A DNA stretch of 64,000 nt from Bacteroidota bacterium (GTDB taxonomy: Bacteria > Bacteroidota > Ignavibacteria > Kryptoniales > JAKASW01), in NCBI GenBank assembly GCA_021812985.1, contig JAKAMG010000002.1:159879-223878 (forward strand), written 5' to 3'. Positions 26,716 through 35,799 of this stretch are shown here, in pieces. Each line of letters opens with the position of its first letter. Position 1 is the stretch's first letter. A program made the translations under genes and the position numbers. The notes beneath the pieces were generated by a model. It was given only the letters and a program-made list of their open reading frames with translations. It was not told the DNA's origin and ran no database searches.

Positions 26716-29211
26716 ATGTCATTGAATGAAAAGCTTGTACCGGTAGACATAGAAGACGAGATAAAAGGCTCGTACATAGATTACGCGATGTCGGTAATCG
26801 TGGCGCGCGCCCTGCCGGACGTGCGCGACGGCCTGAAGCCGGTGCATCGAAGAGTTCTTTTCGGCATGTTCGAGCTGGGTCTCGATTACAACAAGCCGTA
26901 CAAGAAGAGCGCGAGGATCGTTGGAGAGGTGCTTGGAAAGTACCATCCTCACGGCGACTCAGCGGTCTACGATACACTCGTCAGGATGGCACAGGATTTC
27001 TCTATGCGGTACACGCTTGTGGACGGGCAGGGTAACTTCGGGTCTATAGACGGCGACTCTCCTGCCGCCATGCGTTATACCGAGGCGAGGCTCTCCAGAA
27101 TAGCCGGCGAAATGCTCCGCGACCTGGAAAAGAACACCGTCGACTTCGCCCCAAACTTCGACGAATCTCTCAAAGAGCCACTCGTACTTCCGGGACTTGT
27201 GCCAAATCTTCTCGTAAACGGGGCGAGCGGAATCGCCGTCGGCATGGCGACAAATATACCCCCTCACAATCTCAGCGACACAGTAGACGCTATAGCGAAC
27301 CTGATCAGAAATCCGGAGATGCCTATCGAGAAGCTGATCAAGATCATCAAGGCGCCAGATTTTCCGACGGGCGGGATCATATTTGGTTACGAGGGAGTCA
27401 AGGAAGCGTACATGACGGGGCGCGGGCGCATCGTGTTGAGGGCCAAGGCAAACATCGAGACTCTGAAGAACGGCCGCGTAAACATCGTAATAACCGAGGT
27501 CCCTTACCAGGTCAACAAGGCGAATCTGATCGAGAAGATTGCCGAGCTCGTCAGGGAAAAGAAGATCGAGGATATATCTGATATTCGCGACGAGTCGGAC
27601 AGAGACGGAATTCGCGTTGTAGTTGAACTCAAGCGGGACGCCGAGCCGCAGGTTGTGCTCAACAATCTCTACAAGCATACGCAGATGCAGACAACGTTCG
27701 GGGTCATCATGCTGGCACTTGTGGACGGAGTGCCCAAGGTCCTCAACCTGAAAGAGGTGATGGAACATTACATAAACCATCGCCACGAAGTGGTAGTGAG
27801 GCGCACCAAGTTCGATCTGGACGCGGCTGAGAAGAGGGCGCACATACTGGAAGGTTACAAGATAGCTCTCGACAACATCGACGAGGTCGTCCAGATAATC
27901 AAGAAGTCGAAGGATCCTGAGACGGCGAAGACCGCGTTGATGAAGCGGTTCAAGTTGAGCGAGATACAGGCTAAGGCGATACTCGCGCTGACACTGCAGA
28001 GACTGACCGGTCTCGAAAGGAAGAAGATAGAAGACGAATACCGCGAGACGATAAAGCTCATCGAGAAGCTCCGCGCGATACTCGCGAGCAAAGCGATGAG
28101 GATGGATATCATACGCGATGAGCTTCTCGAGTTGAAGAAGACGTTCGGAGACGAGAGGCGGACGGAGATAGTCGAGAAGGCGTCGGAGTTCAGCATTGAG
28201 GACATGATCGCGGAAGAGGACGTCGTCATAACAATAACCCACAACGGTTTCATCAAGCGTTATCCCGTAAGCGGTTACAGGCGTCAGAGCAGAGGTGGAA
28301 AGGGAATCACGGCCCAGTCCACGCGCGAAGACGATTTCGTGGAACACATGTTCGTCGCGTCCACGCACCAGTACATACTGTTCTTCTCTGACAAGGGCCG
28401 CGCTTACTGGCTCAAGGTCCACGAGGTTCCTGAGGGCGGTAGAGTGTCTCGCGGGAGATCGATTGTTAACCTTATAGGAAAGACTCCTGACGAAGAGATC
28501 ACGGCGTTCCTGCCTGTCAAGGATTTCACAGAGAACCTCAACGTCACAATGGTGACGAAACGCGGCAACGTAAAGAAGGTGGCTCTGAACGAGTTCTCGA
28601 ACCCGAGGAAAGTTGGCATCATCGCAATAGGACTCGACAAGGGAGACAGGCTCATCGACGCGTGGATCACCAACGGCAAACAGGATATCATCATCGGAAG
28701 CAAGAACGGAATGTCCCTCCGCTTCAACGAGAAGGATGTCCGCCCGATGGGAAGGAACGCACGAGGCGTTAAGGGAATGAACCTCGCCAAGGGTGACGAG
28801 GTAATCGGAATGATCACCATAAGCAGGCCGGGCGCCAGCGTTCTCGTCGTGACGGACAAAGGCTTCGGCAAACGGAGCGAGGTCGGAGAGTACTCCCTCA
28901 GGCGCCGCGGAGGCAAGGGACTTATCACGGTAAAGACCGGCGACAAGAACGGAAAGCTCCTCTCGATAAAAGAGGTCATCGACAACGACGACATCATGAT
29001 CGTGACGACTAAGGGTTTCCTGATAAGACAGCACGTCAAGGATATAAGGCTTGCCGGCAGGAACACACAGGGGGTCAGGTTGATCCGGCTCCAAGACAGC
29101 GACGTGATTGCCGCCGTAGCGCGAGTACTTGCCGAAGACGACGGAGAATCCGGAGGCGAGAGTGCCGCGAACGGTGACCAGGGTGACCTGTTCGTGGAGG
29201 GTGAAGAATAG
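26716..29211 (+). CDS. gyrA: DNA gyrase subunit A
   Basis: GyrA of 831 residues. The N-terminal breakage-reunion part opens [20 protein letters not shown] and has [35 protein letters not shown] and catalytic Tyr121 in [11 protein letters not shown]. The C-terminal six-bladed pinwheel has the GyrA box QSRGGKG near residue 520, which distinguishes gyrase from topoisomerase IV ParC. The QRVDF-region equivalents and acidic tail ([19 protein letters not shown]) are present. It is the last gene of the dnaA-to-gyrA cluster, followed by a strong terminator. Confidence 0.98.
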   Translation: MSLNEKLVPVDIEDEIKGSYIDYAMSVIVARALPDVRDGLKPVHRRVLFGMFELGLDYNKPYKKSARIVGEVLGKYHPHGDSAVYDTLVRMAQDFSMRYTLVDGQGNFGSIDGDSPAAMRYTEARLSRIAGEMLRDLEKNTVDFAPNFDESLKEPLVLPGLVPNLLVNGASGIAVGMATNIPPHNLSDTVDAIANLIRNPEMPIEKLIKIIKAPDFPTGGIIFGYEGVKEAYMTGRGRIVLRAKANIETLKNGRVNIVITEVPYQVNKANLIEKIAELVREKKIEDISDIRDESDRDGIRVVVELKRDAEPQVVLNNLYKHTQMQTTFGVIMLALVDGVPKVLNLKEVMEHYINHRHEVVVRRTKFDLDAAEKRAHILEGYKIALDNIDEVVQIIKKSKDPETAKTALMKRFKLSEIQAKAILALTLQRLTGLERKKIEDEYRETIKLIEKLRAILASKAMRMDIIRDELLELKKTFGDERRTEIVEKASEFSIEDMIAEEDVVITITHNGFIKRYPVSGYRRQSRGGKGITAQSTREDDFVEHMFVASTHQYILFFSDKGRAYWLKVHEVPEGGRVSRGRSIVNLIGKTPDEEITAFLPVKDFTENLNVTMVTKRGNVKKVALNEFSNPRKVGIIAIGLDKGDRLIDAWITNGKQDIIIGSKNGMSLRFNEKDVRPMGRNARGVKGMNLAKGDEVIGMITISRPGASVLVVTDKGFGKRSEVGEYSLRRRGGKGLITVKTGDKNGKLLSIKEVIDNDDIMIVTTKGFLIRQHVKDIRLAGRNTQGVRLIRLQDSDVIAAVARVLAEDDGESGGESAANGDQGDLFVEGEE

Positions 29212-29267
29212 CCGGGTCAACACGGCTCGTGTGAGCCCCAGGTAATTATCGTCAAGTGAGTGAAGGA

Positions 29268-29295
29268 AGCGGCGTGGGGACACGCCGCTTTTTTT
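29268..29295 (+). terminator. Rho-independent terminator after gyrA
   Basis: AGCGGCGTG (29268-29276), tetraloop GGGA, CACGCCGCT (29281-29289), then an uninterrupted run of T to 29295: a perfect 9-bp stem with a T-tract, 57 bases after the gyrA stop. Confidence 0.95.
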
Positions 29296-29835
29296 GCGAC
29301 CCCGCTAGGTTGAGGAGCATCCGCGTCTGAAACCTCCCGATGTGTTGCCTCGAAGGGAAAGGTCAGAGACGTTCATATCTTTATTCAAGATATGTTGTTA
29401 TGGCTGGGAGCGGTTAAGTTCCAGCTCGATGACGTGACCGGGGAAGACATGCGTCGACGTTGCGTCTGTGGCATAATTACGGAACGATGCGGGGACCCAA
29501 GGACTTTTTTTCAGCGTCGCAAATGGCGGACTTGCACATTACAACTGTACGGATATCCAATTGATATATCCGACAAAATCAATGATCTCTGACGTCGCGG
29601 TTTTCTAAAGGGATGTCTTTATCATAACACGGAGCACAAGTAATGACATTACCATAGTAGTCCGTGTAGTTCTCAGCTACTAATGGAAATTGTTCCGGCC
29701 CAGGATTATCATGCTTAAGCGGGTGGCGGTTTGACTCTAAAAATGGGAGAGGGTAGATTTATGCGCGGGTGAAGCCAGTCGCACAGATAGCAGTGGTGCG
29801 GACAAATTCCGAATAAGTCAGGATGGGCCGATGTC
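29296..29835. other. 540-base intergenic stretch, no supported gene
   Basis: Between the gyrA terminator and the next gene. A 66-codon plus-strand frame (29392-29592) has no ribosome-binding site and no meaningful composition. I find no tRNA-like cloverleaf, no repeat and no clear promoter. The right end must hold the promoter of the gene at 29836. A structured small RNA cannot be excluded by reading. Confidence 0.4.
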
Positions 29836-30465
29836 ATGAAAGCAGGGAGCTTGTTTTGTCTATCTTATCTTCTTCTCGCACTTTCTGCCGCGCACGCTCA
29901 GGAGTTCGGCGCGTTCACTTCATTTCAGCCGAACGAGATAACGCCCGGTATGTATGTGCGTTTTTCGGCGGAGAGGATATCATATCAGTGGAGCATGACA
30001 GTCCCTGTCGTTCTTCATGACAGGTATAACGGAGAGAGGTCGAACGTCTCCTATTGGTCACCGGCCATGGTCGCTCTGGGAGCAGTTGAGTATCTGGCGG
30101 GGGTGGAGCTTTCATCGGACTCTTTGCCAGGATTCCTAGGGAATCTATTCCTGCTGGCGCTTCCCGTCATTTCGAACGGCCAGCTCAATGTGAACCTGGT
30201 ACCAAAGTCTTCGCTCGACGCTGTCGGAGTGCAGGCGTCAGCGTTCATCGGATGGGACACGGCGCTGTTCGGGATGCGGGACATCAAATGGTTCCGGCTT
30301 ACTCCCAAGGCGGGGTTCGCATTCTACAAGCTCATGGGTTCGCCGGGGGACGAGACAAGACTCAGCCTCGGACTCGATGTTGGCGTGAAGCAGAACCTTG
30401 ATTCTCCGGAAGGAAGACGGAATCCTCCCGTCGGGTTCATAGCAGTCGAAGTTGGACTCAACTGA
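29836..30465 (+). CDS. Small exported outer-membrane-type protein
   Basis: A 209-residue protein with a signal peptide (MKAGSLFCLSYLLLALSAAH, cleavage after AHAQ). The mature part opens with FGAFTSFQPNEITPGMYVRF and shows short amphipathic strands ending FIAVEVGLN, a pattern of a small outer-membrane beta barrel. The centre (LGNLFLLALPVISNGQLNVN) is hydrophobic and may be a loop or plug. No family recognised. The GH31 glycosidase follows 74 bases later on the same strand, so the two are probably co-transcribed. Confidence 0.75.
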   Translation: MKAGSLFCLSYLLLALSAAHAQEFGAFTSFQPNEITPGMYVRFSAERISYQWSMTVPVVLHDRYNGERSNVSYWSPAMVALGAVEYLAGVELSSDSLPGFLGNLFLLALPVISNGQLNVNLVPKSSLDAVGVQASAFIGWDTALFGMRDIKWFRLTPKAGFAFYKLMGSPGDETRLSLGLDVGVKQNLDSPEGRRNPPVGFIAVEVGLN

Positions 30466-30539
30466 TGCCCCGCCAAGACGTTTTCCACCGTTTCAAAAGA
30501 GAACATGTTAATAAAATCGCGTCCACGAGGAGGCTTCTC

Positions 30540-32795
30540 ATGAGAACTCTCGGAGCAATCTGGATCCTGTTCATTCTGCTCCCCGTCGTGCATGGGGGGC
30601 AGGCGCGACAGCTTCGTTACTCCATCAGGGCGAATCCCGCGAAAGGGGATATAGTCATTACGCGTGACGGCAAGCCGATAATCGAAGTGGACAGCATACA
30701 GTTCAACTTCAACACACCTTCTCGGATGACGGTAGTGGAGCGGAGCGAACAGCGCATAGTGCTTGATCTTCTTTACAGGGACGTATGGGATCCGGAAAAG
30801 GTCAACACGAAAACGGATTACACGGTGGAGGTTAAGATAGACAGGATCGACAGAGGGTGGCATATCCATGCTCATCCTGAGTGGGCGCGGGACGTATCGA
30901 TTTATTTGAAGGACCTCGGCGGGCGCTATTTCGGGATTCAGGAAAACCTCGTCCCGGACAACCGGAAGAGTCCCGACATCACGGGTTCTGTTCAGAGCTT
31001 TGATGTGAAAGGAGAAGACTCCCGTTATCACGAGAACTACGCCTCAGCCTGGTCGGCGCTTTTCATGAACACGCTCGGTTACGCCTCCTTCTTCGATACT
31101 TTCGCCGAGGGAGAGTACCAGTTTGGCATGAACGGTAACACGGAAATCTATCATCGGACCGGAGTTCTCGATTGGTACATCTTCACCGGGAGAAATGGCG
31201 ACGAGATAATGAGGTCATACTACGGCGTTGTCGGGACTCCAAAGTACGTCCCGGCGTGGGCATGCGGCCCAACTATTTGGCGCGACCAGGACTGGAACGG
31301 GAAAGAAGATATACTGAACGACGCGAGAGAAATGGCGAAGCTGAAAATACCATTCACTTCGATGATGGTCGACAGGCCGTACAGCGACGGGGTCAACGGG
31401 TGGTCCAAGATGAATTTCGGAAAAGGATTTGAGCAGCCGGGGGAATGGATACACGAGCTGAACTCGGACTACAACGTAAAGTTTATGTCGTGGGTCGCGC
31501 CGTGCACGTTTGGAGACACGGGCACAGTGAAGCCGATGCCAGGAGACCACGGTTACATCGATCTCAGCAATCCCGCAAGAGTTACGGCATTCGACGATGC
31601 GCTAACCCGCAACATTTATTATTTCGGCGTGCAAGGCAACAAGATGGACCGCGCGGACGAGGCGTTCCCTGTCGAACAGGCGTGGCATGACAGGACCCCG
31701 CCATGGGAAAGAAGGAACAGATATATTTATCTCTACGCGAAGGTGATCGACTCGGTCCTTACGGCTAAATGGGGAAAGGATAATTTCAATTACTCGAGGA
31801 GCGGCATACAGGGGAGCCAAAAATATCTGAGCGCCCTGTGGGGCGGCGACTCTCGCGCGAGCTGGGACGGACTGGCGTGCAGCGTTGCGAACGCCGTACG
31901 GGTTGGGTTTATAGGTTTCCCAGACTGGGGGAGCGATGTCGGCGGTTATCTTGGCAATGCAGGTATGGAGCCGGAAGAGCTCTACAGCAGATGGCTGCAG
32001 TTCGGAACCTGGTCTGGACTCATGGAGGTGAAGCTAGATGGCGCGGGGGGACGGGGAGAAGACCGCGCGCCATGGCACTATGGGAAGAGTCTTCAGGATA
32101 AATTCAGGCTCGCCTGCAAGGAGAGGATGACGCTCGCGCCTTACGTCTACTCCCAGCTCAATACCTCCGCCGTGAATGGCGTTCTCATGAAGCCACTTGC
32201 CTATTCATTTCCAGATGACCGTTCGACTTATCATATCTGGAACGAGTATCTCTTCGGCAACTCGTTCCTAGTTGCGCCGGTCACTGAGCCGGGGAAAACA
32301 GCTGTGAGAATCTACCTTCCGGAAGGGGGTTGGTACGACTGGCACAATCCGACAAAACGTTATACGGGCGGGCGGGAAATAGAGTATAGACTTTCAGAAG
32401 ATGACATTCCCGTCTTCGTCAAGGAGAACGCGATATTCGTCACCGGTGAAGACTGGCTGAAAGGCAATTCCATTAAATGGAAAAGTGAGACAAATCCCGG
32501 GATCATTGTAAACGTCTTTCCGGGAAAGAAAGATTTCTCCAACCAATTCACATACGTAGACAGGTTTTCGGGAGACAGCCTGAAGGAGATCACGGTATCA
32601 CAGAAGAAGGGACGGATCTCAATCTATGTTCCGGGTCTGGGATGTGACGTGAAAGTGCTGGTCTACAACGTGACTCCAAGTGGGAGGGTAAAAGTAAACG
32701 GCGGGAGTGGAGAATACAAGACGGATGGCGACAAGCGGACTATTGAAATCGCGATTTCGAAGTACGAGCGGGGCGAGGTGGTTATAGAAAGGTGA
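30540..32795 (+). CDS. Glycoside hydrolase family 31 (alpha-glycosidase), exported
   Basis: A 751-residue GH31 enzyme. I start at ATG 30540, preceded by GAGGAGG at 6 bases, giving a signal peptide (MRTLGAIWILFILLPVVHGG). The frame extends 25 codons further upstream without such a site. The N-terminal beta-sandwich is followed by the catalytic barrel: GNKMDRADEAF gives the expected nucleophile Asp370, and LWGGDSRASWDGL gives the acid/base Asp437, followed by GFPDWGSDVGGY, a GH31 landmark. A C-terminal beta domain (GWYDWHNPTKRYTGG and after) completes the usual plan. It should cleave alpha-linked gluco-, xylo- or sulfoquinovosyl glycans in the periplasm; the specificity is not readable. Confidence 0.92.
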   Translation: MRTLGAIWILFILLPVVHGGQARQLRYSIRANPAKGDIVITRDGKPIIEVDSIQFNFNTPSRMTVVERSEQRIVLDLLYRDVWDPEKVNTKTDYTVEVKIDRIDRGWHIHAHPEWARDVSIYLKDLGGRYFGIQENLVPDNRKSPDITGSVQSFDVKGEDSRYHENYASAWSALFMNTLGYASFFDTFAEGEYQFGMNGNTEIYHRTGVLDWYIFTGRNGDEIMRSYYGVVGTPKYVPAWACGPTIWRDQDWNGKEDILNDAREMAKLKIPFTSMMVDRPYSDGVNGWSKMNFGKGFEQPGEWIHELNSDYNVKFMSWVAPCTFGDTGTVKPMPGDHGYIDLSNPARVTAFDDALTRNIYYFGVQGNKMDRADEAFPVEQAWHDRTPPWERRNRYIYLYAKVIDSVLTAKWGKDNFNYSRSGIQGSQKYLSALWGGDSRASWDGLACSVANAVRVGFIGFPDWGSDVGGYLGNAGMEPEELYSRWLQFGTWSGLMEVKLDGAGGRGEDRAPWHYGKSLQDKFRLACKERMTLAPYVYSQLNTSAVNGVLMKPLAYSFPDDRSTYHIWNEYLFGNSFLVAPVTEPGKTAVRIYLPEGGWYDWHNPTKRYTGGREIEYRLSEDDIPVFVKENAIFVTGEDWLKGNSIKWKSETNPGIIVNVFPGKKDFSNQFTYVDRFSGDSLKEITVSQKKGRISIYVPGLGCDVKVLVYNVTPSGRVKVNGGSGEYKTDGDKRTIEIAISKYERGEVVIER

Positions 32796-32907
32796 GTGCG
32801 ACCTCCGGACAGCGAGCTCGCCGGGCAGTCGGTGCGGAACGTCTCTCCAGTACTCTTGGTTACTGGGATTGATAATGTACCGGCTCTGAACTGAAGAGGA
32901 GAGATGC

Positions 32908-33243
32908 ATGCCACCCATAACAGACGAGTTCATGCGCCTGCGGATTTCTCAGGCAAGAAGTTATGCGCTCGTAATTCTTAAGAAGACAGATAAAAGGAGT
33001 GAACCTGGCGCGGATGCCGTCGTGTGGGAGCATGCGCGACGAAACATGTCTCTTAACGCGGAAGGTGTGCTTCCCGTCGTATGCCCGGTAACCGACGGGA
33101 CGGATGTGGCGGGAATCGGGATATTCAATGCGGATGTGGAGGAGACAAAGAAAATTCTTGAGGGCGATCCGGGAGTTAAGGCGGGACTCTTTACCTACGA
33201 AGTACACCCATGCCGTGGATTTCCGGGAAGCGCCCTACCATGA
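32908..33243 (+). CDS. YCII-related domain protein
   Basis: A 111-residue protein. The C-terminal half (VAGIGIFNADVEETKKILEG, then DPGVKAGLFTYEVHPCRGFP) has the YCII fold pattern, in which a small alpha/beta ferredoxin-like barrel binds an unknown ligand. The N-terminal part MPPITDEFMRLRISQARSY is helical and not part of the core. GAGGAGAG precedes the ATG at the right distance. It is a single gene after the GH31 enzyme; family members have no agreed function. Confidence 0.75.
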   Translation: MPPITDEFMRLRISQARSYALVILKKTDKRSEPGADAVVWEHARRNMSLNAEGVLPVVCPVTDGTDVAGIGIFNADVEETKKILEGDPGVKAGLFTYEVHPCRGFPGSALP

Positions 33244-33272
33244 CGGTCTCCACCTCGGAAAACATCCTTGAC

Positions 33273-34016
33273 TCAGTAAAGCGGCAGCCCAATCGAAGTA
33301 GTCAGCATGAAACCACTATCGGCGACGTTCCAGTAAACCTGGCTGTTAGGAGTCGCCGGGTCCGCCGGGACTGTCTCCAAAGAGTAGGCGGACTGACCAA
33401 TGAAGACGCCTCGATAGCCCAACTCCACTGAAAGTTGAAGAGGGCCGACGGGAATCCAGGCACCGACGGTCATTTCCAGGTAAGGCCCGCCGGTGCTTGT
33501 CGACCTCGACCGGCTGTAGATGGTTCCCGCTGAACTCGGTATTTGGAGATTCTCGGTGATTACGGCGGAAAAGCTGGAGTAACCGGGCTTAACGAATGCA
33601 CGGATCGGGCAGCCGGCCACTCTGGCGAGCGTATAGCCTCCCATGAAAACCAACTGAGTGGATCTTACAGAGCCGTTTATCCTGAGGGTGCCCGCAAAAT
33701 CCCGATAGTCCGAGAACGCGGGCGAATACGAATAAGTTACCGACACTCCAAGCCACATGCTCTGGATCGGGCTGTACATGGCGCCGCCGCCGAGCTCTAC
33801 CGTGCGTCCGAAGTCGGTCTGGATTTGGACCGGCACCCCCTCGTCGCGGTAAGTCTGGAGAATATGATGGTACATCGTGCCGACATCGCCGAAGTTCATC
33901 GAACCGTACTGGACGGATATGAAGGGCTGCCAAAAATTGCGGCCGATATAAGTCTGAGAACTGGCATTATGGAAAGTGAGGGCCGAAAGAATCATGACTA
34001 GAGAAAGACGTTTCAT
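33273..34016 (-). CDS. Outer-membrane beta-barrel protein, last gene of an envelope operon
   Basis: A 247-residue protein from the ATG at 34016, opening MKRLSLVMILSALTFHNASS with cleavage near residue 21. The mature part has the strand-turn pattern of an 8- to 10-stranded outer-membrane barrel (WQPFISVQYGSMNFGDVGTM, SMWLGVSVTYSYSP, GPYLEMTVGAWIPVG, VELGYRGVFIG) and ends in ADSGFMLTTSIGLPLY. I prefer this start to the frame's first codon at 34046 because its ATGA overlaps the upstream stop (34013-34016), a coupled junction. No named family. Confidence 0.8.
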   Translation of the reverse strand: MKRLSLVMILSALTFHNASSQTYIGRNFWQPFISVQYGSMNFGDVGTMYHHILQTYRDEGVPVQIQTDFGRTVELGGGAMYSPIQSMWLGVSVTYSYSPAFSDYRDFAGTLRINGSVRSTQLVFMGGYTLARVAGCPIRAFVKPGYSSFSAVITENLQIPSSAGTIYSRSRSTSTGGPYLEMTVGAWIPVGPLQLSVELGYRGVFIGQSAYSLETVPADPATPNSQVYWNVADSGFMLTTSIGLPLY

Positions 34017-35689
34017 TGAGCAGCCCCCCCTATATCCACTATCCACTGATCGGATCCGTCGCAGAGAAATAAATAGCTCCCATTAGCGGATAGACCCAAG
34101 CCAGGCGTGTTCTCTCCGGTGAAAAGCCAGATCCTTTTCTGTTGCATAGAGGCCTGGTCGTATTCGACTAAAAGTGTACCATTATATTGGTAGGGATTCT
34201 CCACCAGATATGCCACATATACGTTGTTAGCATTTACTGCCAGGTCACCGATTCCGTCATACTGAGGCGGTGGGCTGGTGTTGTACGGGGTAGGCGGCTC
34301 GGGGGTTGATAGGTTCGATATGAACTTAAGGGTCTTGGCATCCAAGACGGCGACGTTCTTTGCACCATCAAGGGCGGCATATATCCGGGAAGAATTCCAA
34401 TCGACGGAAATGAAGTTGGGCGTCCACCACGCGGCCGCTGTTGTCCAGCTGTAGGAGGCAGTGAGGTTGACCGAGTCCCCGGCGACCGAAAAGAGTTTAA
34501 TGCCGCTGAAGTCTACGGCTATCAACGCGTCACCTGCCGGAGATAGGTTCAAAGACACGGCCTGCGTACTGAAAAGAGTATAGGTCTTCATAATGCTGTC
34601 TGTTGCGGCGTTATAGACGGTGAGCGTGCTGTTCGACGCAAAGTATATGAGGTTGTTTGGACCAACGGCAAAGACATCATAGGGCGAAAACGAGCGGATG
34701 GACGAAACCGTCTGAAGGGTCTTTGTGTCGACGACAGATATCCCGTAGTCGGATTTGTCCTTTACGTAAAGTTCTGATTTATCAGGATTCAAAACCCCTT
34801 TTCCCGAAGCAGCAGTCGTTCCAAGGTAACCTGACACGGCTTGTGCTGTTGGTGCCGTCGTCGAAACTGATATCAAATGGGAGCCGCCGATGTTAAATAT
34901 CACTTGACCGTTAACATCCTGCGCGAGCACGGAAGCTGTACCAAGACTCAGTGACGTCCCCACCTCTGTCGCAAGATCGGGGGCGTACGCTGTCGTGACG
35001 TTATTTGAGGCCCCGACCTGGTACTCCGCGCTGTCCGGCAATGAGATGCTCTCGGTAGTATCGAGGAACGTTCCGGGAGTTCTCTGGTACACCTTGAACT
35101 CCGCCTGCCTCTTAATATGTTCGGAGTCATAGTACCGTTTTATAATATCGTAATAGGCGAAATTGCCATCGCTGACAGGAGTCCAGGAGACCCTGAAGTG
35201 TTCGTTTTCATAACTCACGCCGACGTTCGTCGGAGCCGTCGGTGGAGTCCTTTCAAAATCGAGTACGATTGAGTACACGACTGTCGCGGGCGCCTCAGGA
35301 AGCTGAAGGAGGCCGAGTGTATCTCCTTTCTCTTGCACGCCAAACACGAACAGATGTTTGCCATCAGGCAAGCCATTTGTATTGAACGCAAATGTATATG
35401 GAGGACGCGTGACAGCTTCGACAAACTGGCTGTCCACAGTCAGCGTTACCTTGGTCACTGATGTATCATTGACGGCGGGAACAAAAGTGGGGTTGATTAT
35501 ACCGTCCACCTGCTGATTGTTTACGTAGTTGCTTACGTATCCCGCAACAGTACCGCTGGCCGGCGGATGAGCGGAACTATTCACGGCCGGATTCGGCTCT
35601 ATGAAACCGCACGAGGCGGAAAAGATTGTGACCGCAATTAAGCCCAGCGCGATGGCTAACCTGGCCTTGATTCCTTCTGTTAGTATCAT
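34013..35689 (-). CDS. Lipoprotein with Ig-like, FnIII and beta-propeller domains
   Basis: A 558-residue protein. The signal (MILTEGIKARLAIALGLIAV) ends at a lipobox-like FSASC, putting the lipid Cys at residue 27. Next come an Ig-like domain (about 60-145, TKVTLTVDSQFVEAVTRPPY), a fibronectin type III domain (about 150-245, PTAPTNVGVSYENEHFRVSW), and then a propeller-like region of YVTN-type repeats (about 280-555, DYGISVVDTKTLQTVSS, NLIYFASNSTLTVYNAATDS, NVAVLDAKTLKFIS). The composition suggests a protein- or glycan-binding surface scaffold. Its stop overlaps the next gene's start by four bases. Confidence 0.85.
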   Translation of the reverse strand: MILTEGIKARLAIALGLIAVTIFSASCGFIEPNPAVNSSAHPPASGTVAGYVSNYVNNQQVDGIINPTFVPAVNDTSVTKVTLTVDSQFVEAVTRPPYTFAFNTNGLPDGKHLFVFGVQEKGDTLGLLQLPEAPATVVYSIVLDFERTPPTAPTNVGVSYENEHFRVSWTPVSDGNFAYYDIIKRYYDSEHIKRQAEFKVYQRTPGTFLDTTESISLPDSAEYQVGASNNVTTAYAPDLATEVGTSLSLGTASVLAQDVNGQVIFNIGGSHLISVSTTAPTAQAVSGYLGTTAASGKGVLNPDKSELYVKDKSDYGISVVDTKTLQTVSSIRSFSPYDVFAVGPNNLIYFASNSTLTVYNAATDSIMKTYTLFSTQAVSLNLSPAGDALIAVDFSGIKLFSVAGDSVNLTASYSWTTAAAWWTPNFISVDWNSSRIYAALDGAKNVAVLDAKTLKFISNLSTPEPPTPYNTSPPPQYDGIGDLAVNANNVYVAYLVENPYQYNGTLLVEYDQASMQQKRIWLFTGENTPGLGLSANGSYLFLCDGSDQWIVDIGGAAQ

Positions 35690-35799
35690 GGTTCGTCCTG
35701 AATCGTGACTTCTGAAAATCTCATTAAATCTTTGAATCGCTCACGGGCAGCAAACGCATGTCGTGATCCGCAAGGTCCGTACCTGAATCCATTTCTTGA

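Noticed and set aside
26959-29283. A 774-codon open frame antisense to gyrA
   Set aside because: It lies opposite a certain gyrA gene, has no ribosome-binding site or family signature, and arises from the codon bias of the sense strand.
29392-29592. A 66-codon frame after the gyrA terminator
   Set aside because: No start signal, unusual Cys/Arg/Thr composition and no family; probably chance.
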